64,000 nt of DNA from NCBI GenBank assembly GCA_036226585.1, contig CP108997.1, forward strand, positions 4,898,001 through 4,962,000. Direction: 5' to 3'. The first letter of the stretch is position 1. Each line of letters opens with the position of its first letter. Under the pieces are notes generated by a model. That model was not told the DNA's origin. It worked only from the letters and a program-made list of their open reading frames with translations, and searched no databases. Positions 26,359 to 36,100 of this stretch are shown here, in pieces. Position numbers and translations under genes: made by a program. This DNA comes from Streptomyces sp. NBC_00708 (GTDB lineage Bacteria; Actinomycetota; Actinomycetes; Streptomycetales; Streptomycetaceae).

Positions 26359-26760
26359 TCAGGGCCGGGGCATAAGGGTCTCGCGCAGGCGGTTGACGCC
26401 CGTATGCCAAGGCCCGTCGTCCCCCTCCTCCCAGAGCTCCAGAAGCTCGGACGGCTCCGTGAGGACCCGGTCCAGGGCCCGGAGCGCGAGTTCGCGCAGG
26501 CCGGTCAGATCCGGCAGCGGTTCGTCCGGGCCGTACGCCGAGTTGGCGGGCGCGCCGCCGGGGCACTGCGCCGCGACCAGGGCGGCCGCCGCTATCGCCT
26601 CGTCGGCCACGTCCGAGTCCAGGTAGTCCGTGGTGCCCGCCGTCTCGGCGAGCGCGGCCCGGACCATCCCCTCGCGCGCCTCCGGGGCGGCGTCGTCCAG
26701 GCCGCCGCACCAGTCGGCGGCGGTGTCGTTGTCGAAGGGGCCCACGTCCCACGTACCCAT
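26359..26760 (-). CDS. DUF4259 domain protein
   Basis: A 133-residue acidic protein beginning MGTWDVGPFDNDTAADW, the signature of the DUF4259 family, with EAIAAAALVAAQCPG in the middle and an ELLELWEEG...WHTGVNRLRETL C-terminus. It is small, soluble and helical, with unknown function. It diverges from lon across a 180-bp region. Confidence 0.9.
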   Translation of the reverse strand: MGTWDVGPFDNDTAADWCGGLDDAAPEAREGMVRAALAETAGTTDYLDSDVADEAIAAAALVAAQCPGGAPANSAYGPDEPLPDLTGLRELALRALDRVLTEPSELLELWEEGDDGPWHTGVNRLRETLMPRP

Positions 26761-26898
26761 ATGTCTCTCCCTGCCGAGTCGATCTCCACGCATCGTGACA
26801 GGCGCCACTGACAACGCCCGCGGAGCGCCCTGCCGGACCGGCGGCAGCTGATCGCTCAGAGCGAACAGGGCTTGGGGAACATCGAGCGGCTCACATGC

Positions 26899-26919
26899 AT
26901 TGAGTCGGTATAGCTCAAC
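26899..26919. promoter_or_regulatory. HAIR-like (HspR) inverted repeat upstream of lon
   Basis: TTGAG (26900-26904) and CTCAA (26914-26918) form an inverted repeat. Aligned to the HspR consensus CTTGAGT-N7-ACTCAAG, the site reads ATTGAGT-CGGTATA-GCTCAAC, with correct arm length and spacing. It lies 21 bp before the lon ATG. HspR repression of lon is documented in Streptomyces. Confidence 0.7.
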
Positions 26920-26940
26920 TTGACTGCCGAAGGGGAGATC

Positions 26941-29361
26941 ATGGCTACTGAGTCCACTGCCGTCACACCGCTCACCCTGCCCGTGCTGCCGCTCGACGAC
27001 GAGGTCGTGCTGCCCGGAATGGTGGTGCCTCTGGACCTGTCGGACACCGAGGTGCGCGCCGCCGTGGAAGCCGCGCAGGCCGCCGCCCGGGAGGGCGGGG
27101 GCAAGCCCGAGGTGCTGCTCGTTCCGCGCATCGACGGGACATACACCGGGATCGGGGTCCGCGGCACCGTGGAGCAGGTCGGACGGCTCTCCGACGGCGA
27201 TCCGGGCGCCCTCATCCGGGGCCGCGACCGGGTCAGGATCGGAGCGGGCACCAGCGGGCCGGGCGCCGCGCTCTGGGTCGAAGGAGTCCGGGTGGACGCC
27301 TCCGTCCCCGACCCCCTGCCCGGGGCCGTCGCCGAACTGGTCAAGGAGTACAAGGCGCTCGCCACCAGCTGGCTCAAGAAGCGCGGCGCCTGGCAGGTCG
27401 TGGACCGGGTCCAGCAGATCGAGGGCGTCTCCGCGCTCGCCGACAACTCCGGATACTCCCCCTTCCTCACCACCGCCCAGAAGGTGCGCCTGCTGGAGAC
27501 GGCCGACCCGGTCGCCCGGCTGAAGCTCGCCATCCAGTGGCTCGGCGAACACCTCGCCGAGCAGGACGTCGCCGAGTCCATCGCCAAGGACGTCCAGGAG
27601 GGCGTCGACAAGCAGCAGCGCGAATTCCTGCTGCGGCGCCAGCTCGACGCCGTACGCAAGGAGCTGTCCGAGCTCAACGGCGATCCGGGGGACGAGTCCG
27701 ACGACTACCGGGCCCGCGTCGAGGCCGCCGACCTGCCCGAGCACGTCCGCGAGGCCGCGCTCAAGGAGGTCGACAAGCTGGAGCGCTCCTCCGATCAGAG
27801 CCCCGAAGGATCCTGGATCAGGACCTGGCTCGACACCGTCCTCGAACTGCCCTGGACCGAGCGGACCGAGGACGCGTACGACATCAAGGGCGCCCAGGAG
27901 ATCCTGGACGCCGAGCACGCCGGACTCCAGGACGTGAAGGAGCGCATCACCGAGTACCTCGCGGTGCGCAAGCGGCGGGCCGACCGCGGCCTCGGCGTCG
28001 TCGGCGGACGGCGCGGCGGCGCGGTGCTGGCCCTGGTGGGTCCGCCCGGCGTCGGCAAGACCTCGCTCGGCGAGTCCGTCGCGCACGCCATGGGCCGCAC
28101 GTTCGTCCGCGTCGCCCTCGGCGGTGTCCGGGACGAGGCGGAGATCCGCGGCCACCGGCGTACGTACGTCGGGGCGCTGCCCGGACGCATCGTCCGCGCC
28201 ATCAAGGAGGCCGGCTCGATGAACCCGGTCGTCCTGCTCGACGAGATCGACAAGGTCGGCTCCGACTTCCGGGGCGACCCGGCCGCAGCCCTCCTCGAAG
28301 TGCTCGACCCCGCGCAGAACCACACCTTCCGCGACCACTACCTGGAGGTCGAGCTCGACCTCAGCGACGTCGTCTTCCTGGCCACCGCCAACGTCCTGGA
28401 GGCCATCCCGGAGGCGCTGCTCGACCGCATGGAGCTGGTCAGGCTCGACGGCTACACCGAGGACGAGAAGGTCGTCATCGCCCGCGACCACCTGCTCCCG
28501 CGCCAGCTGGAGCGGGCCGGGCTGGAGAAGGACGAGGTCGCGCTCGACGAGCCGGCGCTGCGCAAGCTGGCCGGCGAGTACACCCGCGAGGCCGGGGTCC
28601 GGAACCTGGAGCGCGCCGTCGCCCGGCTGCTGCGCAAGGTCGCGGCCCAGCACGAACTGGGCGACCGCGAGCTGCCGTTCACGGTGGGCGCGGACGACCT
28701 GCGCGGTCTCATCGGCCGCCCGCACCACGTGCCCGAGTCCGCCCAGGACCCGGCCGAGCGCCGGACCGCGGTGCCGGGCGTGGCCACCGGACTCGCGGTG
28801 ACCGGGGCCGGCGGGGACGTCCTGTTCGTGGAGGCGTCGCTGGCCGACCCGGAGACCGGGGCGTCCGGACTGACCCTCACCGGCCAGCTCGGCGACGTCA
28901 TGAAGGAGTCCGCGCAGATCGCGCTGAGCTTCCTGCGGTCGCACGGCGCGGAACTGGAACTGCCGGTCGCGGACCTCAAGGACCGCGGGGCGCACATCCA
29001 CTTCCCGGCGGGCGCGGTGCCGAAGGACGGCCCGAGCGCCGGCATCACGATGACGACCGCGCTGGCCTCGCTGCTCTCCGGACGGCTGGTCCGCACGGAC
29101 GTGGCGATGACCGGTGAGGTCTCGCTGACCGGGCGGGTGCTGCCGATCGGCGGCCTGAAGCAGAAGCTGCTGGCCGCGCACCGTGCGGGCATCACCACCG
29201 TGGTGATCCCCAAGCGGAACGAGGCCGACCTGGACGACGTCCCGGCCGAGGTGCTGGAGACCCTGGAGGTCCACCCGGTCACCGACGTCCGCCAGGTCCT
29301 GGAGATCGCCCTCGCCCCGGCCTCGGCCCCGGCGGAGCGCAGGATTCCGGCCGCGGCGTAG
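26941..29361 (+). CDS. lon: ATP-dependent Lon protease
   Basis: An 806-residue LonA protease, full length for the family. It has the N-terminal substrate domain (PLTLPVLPLDDEVVLPGMVV), the AAA+ module with Walker A GPPGVGKT (367-374) and Walker B VVLLDEIDKV, and the C-terminal serine protease with KDGPSAGITM (Ser699) and GGLKQKLLAAHRAGI (Lys740/Lys742; the dyad lysine is probably 742). The ATG at 26941 follows GGGGAG at good spacing. It degrades misfolded and regulatory proteins in the cytoplasm. A HAIR-like site in front implies HspR-controlled heat induction. Confidence 0.97.
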   Translation: MATESTAVTPLTLPVLPLDDEVVLPGMVVPLDLSDTEVRAAVEAAQAAAREGGGKPEVLLVPRIDGTYTGIGVRGTVEQVGRLSDGDPGALIRGRDRVRIGAGTSGPGAALWVEGVRVDASVPDPLPGAVAELVKEYKALATSWLKKRGAWQVVDRVQQIEGVSALADNSGYSPFLTTAQKVRLLETADPVARLKLAIQWLGEHLAEQDVAESIAKDVQEGVDKQQREFLLRRQLDAVRKELSELNGDPGDESDDYRARVEAADLPEHVREAALKEVDKLERSSDQSPEGSWIRTWLDTVLELPWTERTEDAYDIKGAQEILDAEHAGLQDVKERITEYLAVRKRRADRGLGVVGGRRGGAVLALVGPPGVGKTSLGESVAHAMGRTFVRVALGGVRDEAEIRGHRRTYVGALPGRIVRAIKEAGSMNPVVLLDEIDKVGSDFRGDPAAALLEVLDPAQNHTFRDHYLEVELDLSDVVFLATANVLEAIPEALLDRMELVRLDGYTEDEKVVIARDHLLPRQLERAGLEKDEVALDEPALRKLAGEYTREAGVRNLERAVARLLRKVAAQHELGDRELPFTVGADDLRGLIGRPHHVPESAQDPAERRTAVPGVATGLAVTGAGGDVLFVEASLADPETGASGLTLTGQLGDVMKESAQIALSFLRSHGAELELPVADLKDRGAHIHFPAGAVPKDGPSAGITMTTALASLLSGRLVRTDVAMTGEVSLTGRVLPIGGLKQKLLAAHRAGITTVVIPKRNEADLDDVPAEVLETLEVHPVTDVRQVLEIALAPASAPAERRIPAAA

Positions 29362-29408
29362 GCGCCACGGCGTGACGGACGCGGCGCCACGGACACGGCC
29401 GGTACGGG

Positions 29409-29440
29409 CGGCCCGCCTCCCCCTTGCGGGAGGCGGGCCG
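29409..29440 (+). terminator. Hairpin terminator after lon
   Basis: CGGCCCGCCTCCC and GGGAGGCGGGCCG form a perfect 13-bp stem with a 6-nt loop, followed by TTCC. It serves lon and probably the convergent deacetylase gene. Confidence 0.85.
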
Positions 29441-29459
29441 TTCCGCGTACGAGCAGGTG

Positions 29460-30224
29460 CTACGGGCGGTAGATCGTGCCCGGGACCGGCTCGGCGGGCG
29501 CCATCAGCTGGGGGACCGTCACGAAGGTGTAGCCCTGCTTCTTCAGCGCGTCGATGATGCCCGGCACGGCGGGCACCGTGCCCTTGTAGATGTCGTGCAG
29601 CAGGATGATGCCGTCCTTGCTCGCCTGGTCGAGGATCCGCTTCTTGATCAGCGAGGAGTCGGTCGTCGAGTAGTCCTTGGCGGTGGCGCTCCACAGAATC
29701 TGGGAGAGCCCGAGGTCCTTGCTGATCCCGGAGACGGTGTCGTCCGTGCGGCCCTGCGGCGGGCGCATCAGCCGCGGCTTCTTGCCGGTGACCGCCGCTA
29801 TCGCGTTCTGCGTCTTCTCCAGCTCGGCGCGTATCTCGGCCGGCTTCTTGTCCGTGAGGATCTCGTGCGACCAGGTGTGGTTGGCGATCTCGTGCCCCTC
29901 GGCCGCGAGCCGGCGCACGGTGTCGGGGTGCTTCTTCACGTGGTTCTTGCCCAGCAGGAAGAACGTCGCGTGGACCTTCTTCTCCTTGAGGATGTCCAGC
30001 AGATGGGGAGTGTCCTCGCCCGGCCCCGCGTCGAAGGTCAGGGCGATGCACTTGGCCTTGCGGCAGTCCACCGGGCCGAACGACCCCTTGGCGTCCGAGC
30101 CGGCGTCGGCGCGGGCCGAGCCCGGCGCGGTGGTGTCCATCGAGCAGCCGCTCAACGTCATCGTGAGCGCTGTCACAAGGGCGACGGCCAACCCCGTACC
30201 GATCGACTTCCTCTTACTGGGCAC
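29460..30224 (-). CDS. Polysaccharide deacetylase (NodB) lipoprotein
   Basis: A 254-residue secreted lipoprotein: a basic N-region and hydrophobic core end in the lipobox LSGC. The NodB (CE4) domain has IALTFDAGPGEDTP, HEIANHTWSHEIL (the HxxxH metal motif), RPPQG and ILLHDIYKG. The first motif reads TFDAGP rather than TFDDGP, so the Asp that normally binds metal is Ala. It probably acts on cell-wall or other extracellular glycans. The start was set at GTG 30224 because GAGGGAG lies 8 nt upstream; an ATG 24 nt earlier has no ribosome site. Confidence 0.9.
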   Translation of the reverse strand: MPSKRKSIGTGLAVALVTALTMTLSGCSMDTTAPGSARADAGSDAKGSFGPVDCRKAKCIALTFDAGPGEDTPHLLDILKEKKVHATFFLLGKNHVKKHPDTVRRLAAEGHEIANHTWSHEILTDKKPAEIRAELEKTQNAIAAVTGKKPRLMRPPQGRTDDTVSGISKDLGLSQILWSATAKDYSTTDSSLIKKRILDQASKDGIILLHDIYKGTVPAVPGIIDALKKQGYTFVTVPQLMAPAEPVPGTIYRP

Positions 30225-30280
30225 GGCGCGCCACTCCCTCGTGTGCATGGCCGCACTGGTGTGCGACCTGGAGCGGTGAC

Positions 30281-30297
30281 TATACCTGTGGGGTATA
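30281..30297. promoter_or_regulatory. TATACC/GGTATA palindrome upstream of the deacetylase gene
   Basis: TATACC (30281-30286), 5 nt, GGTATA (30292-30297) lies 57 bp before the deacetylase start. Minus-strand TATAGT (30284-30279) overlaps it and is a plausible -10. It is a candidate operator with no known regulator. Confidence 0.4.
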
Positions 30298-30372
30298 CAC
30301 CGGGTTCATAGCGGGGGTCGGTTCCCCGCCCCGCACGCGAAATGCCTGGTCGGGAGCGTGCGGACGCGACGA

Positions 30373-30423
30373 AGCCCGGCGACGGGGTGCGTCACCGGGC
30401 TCCGCGGGGCGAGGAGGCCCCGC
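30373..30423 (-). terminator. Double hairpin after the GH25 gene
   Basis: AGCCCGG-C-GACG / CGTC-A-CCGGGCT (30373-30401) has a 5-nt loop. GCGGGGC / GCCCCGC (30404-30423) sits beside the lysozyme stop codon. Both are suitable terminator stems. Confidence 0.6.
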
Positions 30424-30425
30424 CG

Positions 30426-31268
30426 TTATCCGTTGGCGAGTGCCTGGACGCGGTCGAGCGCGCCGTTGAAGTGATTGTGGTCACCCACCGTCGGGCCGGA
30501 CGAGGTGTACTGCCAGATCGTGTAGAAGCCCCAGCCGGCCGGGAGCTCGCCGACCGTGGTGTTGTAGCGGGCCACCCACAGCGGGTTGGTGGTCGCGAAG
30601 CCGCCGTTGTTGCCGGTGCAGTCCTTCCACCAGCTGGTCGCGGTGTAGATGACCGCGTCCCGCCCGGTGCGCGCCTTGTACGTGTTCACGAAGTCGCGGA
30701 TCCACGCGACCATCTGGGCCGCGGTCTTGCCGTAGCACTGCGCGCCGTACGGGTTCCACTCGATGTCGAGCACCCCCGGCAGGGTCTTGCCGTCCCTGGA
30801 CCAGCCGCCCCCGTGGTCCACGAAGTAGTTGGCCTGCGTGGCACCGCTCGTGGTGTCGGGCGTGGCGAAGTGGTACGAGCCGCGGATCATCCCCACGTTG
30901 TACGAGCCGTTGTACTGCTGGGCGAAGTAGGGGTTCGTGTAGTACGTGCCCTCGGTGGCCTTGGTGTAGGCCCACTTGACGCCGCTGTTCCACAGCGTCG
31001 ACCAGGCGACGTTGCCCTGGTGGCTGCTGACGTCCACGCCCTCGGTCTGGGCGGCGCGGCCCTCGACCGGCAGACCGCCCTTGCCGTCGTGGGCGACGAC
31101 GCCCATACCCATGGTGGCGGTGCCGCGGGCGGGCGCGGTGGGGTCGCCGCCGGCCGCGTTCGACGCGCCGGGCAGGGCGATGAGGAGGGAGAGAGCTGCG
31201 AGCAGAGTGCCGGCCGCCGCGAAGCGCGAGCGGCGGGTGGTCTTGGAGCCGGATCTGTGCACGGGCAT
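30426..31268 (-). CDS. Secreted GH25 lysozyme (muramidase)
   Basis: A 280-residue secreted enzyme. The signal peptide (TTRRSRFAAAGTLLAALSLL... cut near SNAAGG) has a twin-arginine-like RRSRF, so Tat export is possible. The GH25 catalytic domain starts at EGVDVSSHQGNVAWSTL, with the acidic pair in LPGVLDIEWNPYG, TSWWKDCTG and LWVARYN. It cleaves the MurNAc-GlcNAc bond of peptidoglycan. GGAGG 7 nt before the ATG at 31268 supports the start; the frame is open further upstream. Confidence 0.93.
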   Translation of the reverse strand: MPVHRSGSKTTRRSRFAAAGTLLAALSLLIALPGASNAAGGDPTAPARGTATMGMGVVAHDGKGGLPVEGRAAQTEGVDVSSHQGNVAWSTLWNSGVKWAYTKATEGTYYTNPYFAQQYNGSYNVGMIRGSYHFATPDTTSGATQANYFVDHGGGWSRDGKTLPGVLDIEWNPYGAQCYGKTAAQMVAWIRDFVNTYKARTGRDAVIYTATSWWKDCTGNNGGFATTNPLWVARYNTTVGELPAGWGFYTIWQYTSSGPTVGDHNHFNGALDRVQALANG

Positions 31269-31336
31269 TGCGTGCCTCCGAGGCCTCAGTGGGGGGATCT
31301 GCTGACCCGGGGGGCGCCGCACGGCGACCCCGGCGG

Positions 31337-31361
31337 CATGCCATGGTGTGAACATGCCATG
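31337..31361. repeat. Direct repeat CATGCCATG x2
   Basis: CATGCCATG occurs at 31337-31345 and 31353-31361 (16-bp period) in the 225-bp region between the divergent GH25 and MarR genes. It may be a regulatory site. Confidence 0.3.
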
Positions 31362-31493
31362 CATGACGCTACGCACGTAGACCCGTGCGGCGGAAGAGGG
31401 CCTGGGCTGTGCCGTTGGTCTACTCCTGCGAAATACTGACGGAGCTGCGGCGATGACCGGCGGCGAAGAAAACTTTCACCGGCAGGAAAGCTC

Positions 31494-32021
31494 ATGAGGG
31501 GTGTTGACGTGCAGGGGAGCGAAAGCGGGCGTGAACCCGGCGCGACCGGAGGAAGTGGTGTGGACCACGAATTCCTCGCCCTGGAGCTTGAGTTGGCCGT
31601 CTTCCTGCGGCGTGCGCGGGCCAATTCCGGTGAGATGGCGCGCGAGGTGCACCCCGAACTGGAGGCCGCCGCGTACGGGCTCTTCGTACGCCTGGAGTCC
31701 GCGGGCCGGCAGCGGGCCACCGATCTCGCCGCGTACTTCGGCGTCGGCAAGGCCACCATGAGCCGTCAACTCCGCGCCCTGGAAGCCCTCGGACTGGTGG
31801 CGCGCGAGCCCGATCCCGCCGACGGGCGCGCCTTCCTCGTCCACCTCACCGAGGAGGGCCTCGCCCGTTTCCGCAGTGTGCGCGACGCCCGCCGCGACCG
31901 TTACGTCCGCAAGCTCGCCGACTGGGACCGCGCCGAGGTGGCCGAACTGGCCCGGTTGCTGCACCAGCTGAACGCCAGCGCCGAGGACCTGCGGGAGCCG
32001 CCGCCTCACAGCCGCGCGTAG
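31494..32021 (+). CDS. MarR family transcriptional regulator
   Basis: A 175-residue winged-helix regulator: ARANSGEMAREVHPELEAAAYGLFVRLE, the recognition region RATDLAAYFGVGKATMSRQLRALEALGLV, and the wing REPDPADGRAFLVHLTEEG. The C-terminal helices dimerise. The ATG at 31494 has AGGAA 6 nt upstream, but an in-frame GTG at 31560 with GGAGG 7 nt upstream would remove 22 residues and is equally good. Its last 16 nt overlap the end of the convergent PP2C-like gene. The ligand and targets are unknown. Confidence 0.9.
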   Translation: MRGVDVQGSESGREPGATGGSGVDHEFLALELELAVFLRRARANSGEMAREVHPELEAAAYGLFVRLESAGRQRATDLAAYFGVGKATMSRQLRALEALGLVAREPDPADGRAFLVHLTEEGLARFRSVRDARRDRYVRKLADWDRAEVAELARLLHQLNASAEDLREPPPHSRA

Positions 32022-32791
32022 ACCGCCGTCGCGTCGTCGTGGGTCTTGCTCCGCCGCAGGTGCTCACGCTCCGTGTCCGCGTCCTCCAGGGTGCGGACCC
32101 GGTCGATCAGCCCCTGGGGCCCCTCCTTCTCCAGCACTCCGAGGCACGCCGCCCAGTCGCCCTCGCCGAACATCTCCGTCCAGCGGCTCGCGCCGTCCGT
32201 CATCGCCGCCAGCGCCCGCACCCCGGCGCGCGGCGTCCGCCCGGTGACCGCGCGCTCCGCCACGGCCGGGTCTGCGGCGGCCGTGAAGAAGCCGCCCTCC
32301 TTGTTGCGCGCGCGGGCGTCGGCCACCGCCTCCGAGACCAGCAGCTCCCGGGGCAGCCGGTCGAGCCGGTCGTCCAGCACCGCGCGGACCTCCCCGGCCG
32401 GCGACTCGATCAGCAGCACCGAATCGGACAGCACCAGGTGCTCGATCCCGGCCTCGTCCCAACGCACCACGACGACGGTTGCCTGTGGCGTACGTACGTG
32501 AGAAAGGTCACACGTGGATCGGTGGGCGTCCGCGGTGCGCCGGATGGACTCCGCGAGGATCTCCCGCAAGGTCAGATCCCGCCGCGAACCGGACAGTTCG
32601 ACCAGGGCCCCGCCCAGCCGTGCGGTGAACCAGGGGACCGAGTGCGCACAACCGGTGTCGCCCCTCGGCGGGGTGACGCCGTCGAGCAGCACCAGTCCAC
32701 CGCCCCGACCGGAAGCGGGGAGGACCGTGGCTGTCCAGTCCTCGTTCGGGCGATCGGTGGCGCCGGCGGCGGTCGCGAGTTCGATACGCAT
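32006..32791 (-). CDS. PP2C-like protein phosphatase domain protein
   Basis: A 261-residue protein with the order of metal-binding motifs seen in PP2C phosphatases: RPNEDW near the N-terminus, GGGLVLLDGVTPP (first DG), ALAAMTDGASRW (second DG) and KTHDDATAVYARL at the C-terminus. The domain is somewhat divergent. If active it would dephosphorylate Ser/Thr proteins in the cytoplasm; there is no kinase partner beside it. The start at 32791 is where the domain begins; CAGACT lies 6 nt upstream and no ribosome site is present. Confidence 0.75.
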   Translation of the reverse strand: MRIELATAAGATDRPNEDWTATVLPASGRGGGLVLLDGVTPPRGDTGCAHSVPWFTARLGGALVELSGSRRDLTLREILAESIRRTADAHRSTCDLSHVRTPQATVVVVRWDEAGIEHLVLSDSVLLIESPAGEVRAVLDDRLDRLPRELLVSEAVADARARNKEGGFFTAAADPAVAERAVTGRTPRAGVRALAAMTDGASRWTEMFGEGDWAACLGVLEKEGPQGLIDRVRTLEDADTEREHLRRSKTHDDATAVYARL

Positions 32792-33142
32792 ACGGCCAGT
32801 CTGCACGATGCCTTCACCGGGCCTGCACGGCGCCGGGATTGGTGCGTACCAGCAGGTCAGGTGGCCGGCCGAGGCGGAAGGAATCACTCCGCCCAGGGGT
32901 GCGGGCGGGCATCCTGCCAAAGCCCGCCCGGAAGTTCCAGCCGGTGTCCACGCATGGCGCCGGAGCCCGCAGGGGAGACTTGTTCGCCAACTCGGGAGTG
33001 ATGTTCACTCGTTCGTGTGGCGGAGCGGTTGATGCGCGCCCCCTCCTGAAAAGCACTGGAATGGTCGGAAGCCGTACCAGGGGGCGGGACGCTCGATATG
33101 TGACCGTGCGTCACCTCTGCTTCAAGGGCGGACGAGTCAAGA
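32792..33142. other. 351-bp region before the conservon
   Basis: No gene is seen. CGGGCGGGC / GCCCGCCCG (32902-32910 and 32922-32930) forms a hairpin. GAGTGA-TGT-TCACTC (32996-33010) is a perfect short palindrome, and GTGAC-CGTGC-GTCAC (33100-33114) is another, 30-45 bp before the kinase start. The last two are candidate operators of the conservon. Confidence 0.4.
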
Positions 33143-36100
33143 TTGCGAGCACCGGTGCAGAAGAAGCGGCCTCGGAGCAAGGGCGGCAGCAACAGCGGTT
33201 CCGGGGCGGCGCCGACGGCCCCGGCCGAGGGCGGTCGCACCGTACGCGTCCGCAGCCGGCTGGTCGCGGGCGTCGCCGTCGTCGGGATCACCGTCATAGC
33301 GGCGGGAACACCGGCCGTGCTCGCCGCCTCGTCCGAGCTCAACGACTCGCAGCACCTGGTCACCCTCGCCGAGCTGAACCAGCAGGCCATCTCCCTGGCC
33401 CACTCCCTCGCCGACGAACGCGACGACGTCACCGTGTACATCGCGGGCGGCCGGGAGGGCGAGCCGGGCGGCCGGGGCGCCCGCGTCGACCAGCAGGTGG
33501 ACGAGATCCGGGACGCGGCCCCCGCCGACCTGCTCCGCGACCTGTCCACCATCCCCTCCCTGCGCCGGGACGCCGTCAGCGGCAAGGGCACGGCGCTGGA
33601 GGCCCATCGGGCGTACTCCGAGGTCATCGCCAAGCTCCAGGGCCTCGCCGACGAGCTCGCCCGCAGCACTCCGCCGCGCGCCGCCGACGCGGCCCGCACC
33701 CCGCAGGCGCTCGGCCGGGCCACCGAACAGGCCTCCGCCGCCCGCGGGCTGCTGCTCGCCGCGCTCGCCGTGCCCCGCCCGGAGCCGGCGACGCCGCGGA
33801 CCGACCCGTTCACCGGTCTCCCCGTCGAGTCCCAGGACGAGGGCGAGACCAAGGAGGACCGCACCCGTGACGCGCTGAGCGCCGCCGCCCAGCAGGCCCG
33901 GGTCGGTGAACTCTCCGCGCTCGCCGGCTTCGACCAGGCCGCCGGCGCCACCGCACGCGACAAGCTGGCCGCCACCGTCACCGGACCGGAGGTCAACAGC
34001 GCCGAGAAGTACCTCGCCGAGCTGACCGACCGCCCCGAACTGTCCGACTCCGACCTGAAGGTCAGCGACAAGAAGGTCGCCGCGGCCCTCTCCGCCCGCG
34101 TCGACCGGATGCGCTCGGTCGAGTCCGCGCTCGGCACCACCCAGGTCCAGCGGCTGGAGCAGCTGCGCGACGACGACGTCACCGCACTCGAACTGCGCAT
34201 CGCGCTCCTCGGCGGCTGCCTGCTCGTCGCCGTCGCCGTCTCCACCGCCGTCGCCCGCACCCTCACCCAGCCGCTCGCCGTGCTGCGGATCGGAGCGGCC
34301 CGGCTCGCCGCCGAACCCGCCGCCGCCGAACCGGTCCGCTACACGGGCCGCAACGACGAGTTCGCCCAGGTCGTCCGCTCCATCAACGCCCTGCACGGCC
34401 GGCTCCACGGGCTGCTCACGGAGTTCAACGGGCGCTTCGAGAAGCTGGAGACCGAGCGCGCCGAGCTGGTCGCCGGCCGCGAGGCGCTCACGGTCCAGCG
34501 CGCCGAACTCCAGGTGCGCGCCGCCGACCTGACGGCCCAGCTGGAGAAGCTGAAGAACACCGTCCACCACACCTTCGTCAACCTCTCGCTGCGCACCCTC
34601 GGCCTCGTCGAGCGGCAACTCGGCGTCATCGAGTCCCTTGAGGAGCGCGAGCAGGACCCCGAACGGCTCGGGACGCTCTTCAAGCTCGACCACATGGCCA
34701 CGGTCATGCGCCGCCACAGCGAGAACATGCTGGTCCTCGCCGGTGCGGACCACGGCCACGGTCATGCGGGCCCGATCCCGCTGGTCGACGTCCTGCGCGC
34801 GGCCGTCAGCGAGATCGAGCGGTACGAGCGGGTCACCATCCAGTCCCTCCCGCCGCACGCCCAGGTCGCCGGGTTCGCCGCGGACGACCTCAGCCACCTG
34901 GTCGCGGAACTCCTGGAGAACGCCACCTCCTTCTCCCCGCCCGACTCCCATGTCCAGCTCTCCGGCTGGCTCCTGGAGAGCGGCGAGGTGATGCTCTCCG
35001 TGCAGGACGAGGGCATCGGCATGTCCTCCGTACGGATGGGCGAGCTGAACACCCGCCTCGCCGACCCGACGCTCTTCGAGGCCGGCGAGCAGAACGCGGA
35101 CGGGGCCGGGCTCGGCCTCCAGGTCACCTCGCTGCTCGCCGCCCGCCACGCCGTACGGGTGGAGCTGCGCGAGCAGAAGGGGAGCGGGGTGACCGCGGTC
35201 GTCGTACTCCCCGAGGCCCTGCTGCCCAAGGCGCTCCCGGCCGCGACCCCGCCGCCGGTCACCGCCCCCGGCGACGCGCCCGCGCTCAACCTGCCGGGCT
35301 CGGTCGCCGAGGCCAACTCCAACACCCTGCCGGGGCGCGGGGCGTCCGCCTCCGACGACCCGATGATCGCGGCGGCGGAACGGGCCCTCGCGGGGGCGGG
35401 GGCGGCGAAGCCGCCGGAGGACGCGGCGCCGGCGGGCGTGGCCGCGCCGGACACCGTGGCACCCGAGGCCGGTGTGGCCTCCGAGGCCGCTGTGGCCTCC
35501 GAGGTGCCGGTGGCCCCGGATGACGCCGTGGACCCGCAGGACATCGTGGCCCCGGCGGCCCAGGCGGCGCCTGCTGTCGACGAGCCCGCAGAGGCCCACG
35601 CCCCCGAGGCCGCGGTGGCCCCCGAGCCCGCGGAGGCCGACCAGCCGGCGGAGGCCCCCGAGTCGGCCCACGCCCCCCAGCCGGCCCACGACCCCGAGGC
35701 CACCCTCCAGGTGCGCCTGCCCCGGCCGCCCCTCGCCGAGAGCGCGAGCGCCGCCGGCCCGTACGCCATCGGCCCCGACCGCCACGAGCGTGCCGCCGAC
35801 GAGGCCCCGCACCCGGACCCGGCGGCCGTGACCCCCGCTCCGGCGGACTCCGCCGAGCCGGCCCCCGCACCCGCGGAACGTGCCGAGACCGTCCCCGGCC
35901 CCCGTAGGCCCGAGGACGAGGCCGTCACCGACAAGGGGCTGCCGAAGCGGACCCCCAAGGTCGTCCGGCCCGCGGAGGCACCCGCCGCCGAGCGGCGGGG
36001 GAGCGTCGACAAGGAGGCGCTGCGGCGCCGGCTCGGCGGCTTCCACCAGGGGGCCAAGGACGGCCGCCGCGACGTCGAGGCCGAGCTGGCCGAGGGCGCG

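Noticed and set aside
26359..30051. 1230-codon minus-strand frame across lon
   Set aside because: Shadow of lon. Only its last 402 nt (26359-26760) is the real DUF4259 gene.
33100..33114. GTGACCGTGCGTCAC as a Crp site
   Set aside because: Spacing is one base too long for the Streptomyces GTG-N6-GNCAC consensus. Kept only as a palindrome.
35380..35720. Repetitive Ala/Pro/Glu coding in the conservon kinase as a genomic repeat
   Set aside because: It is in-frame low-complexity tail coding, not a DNA repeat; the unit length and sequence vary.
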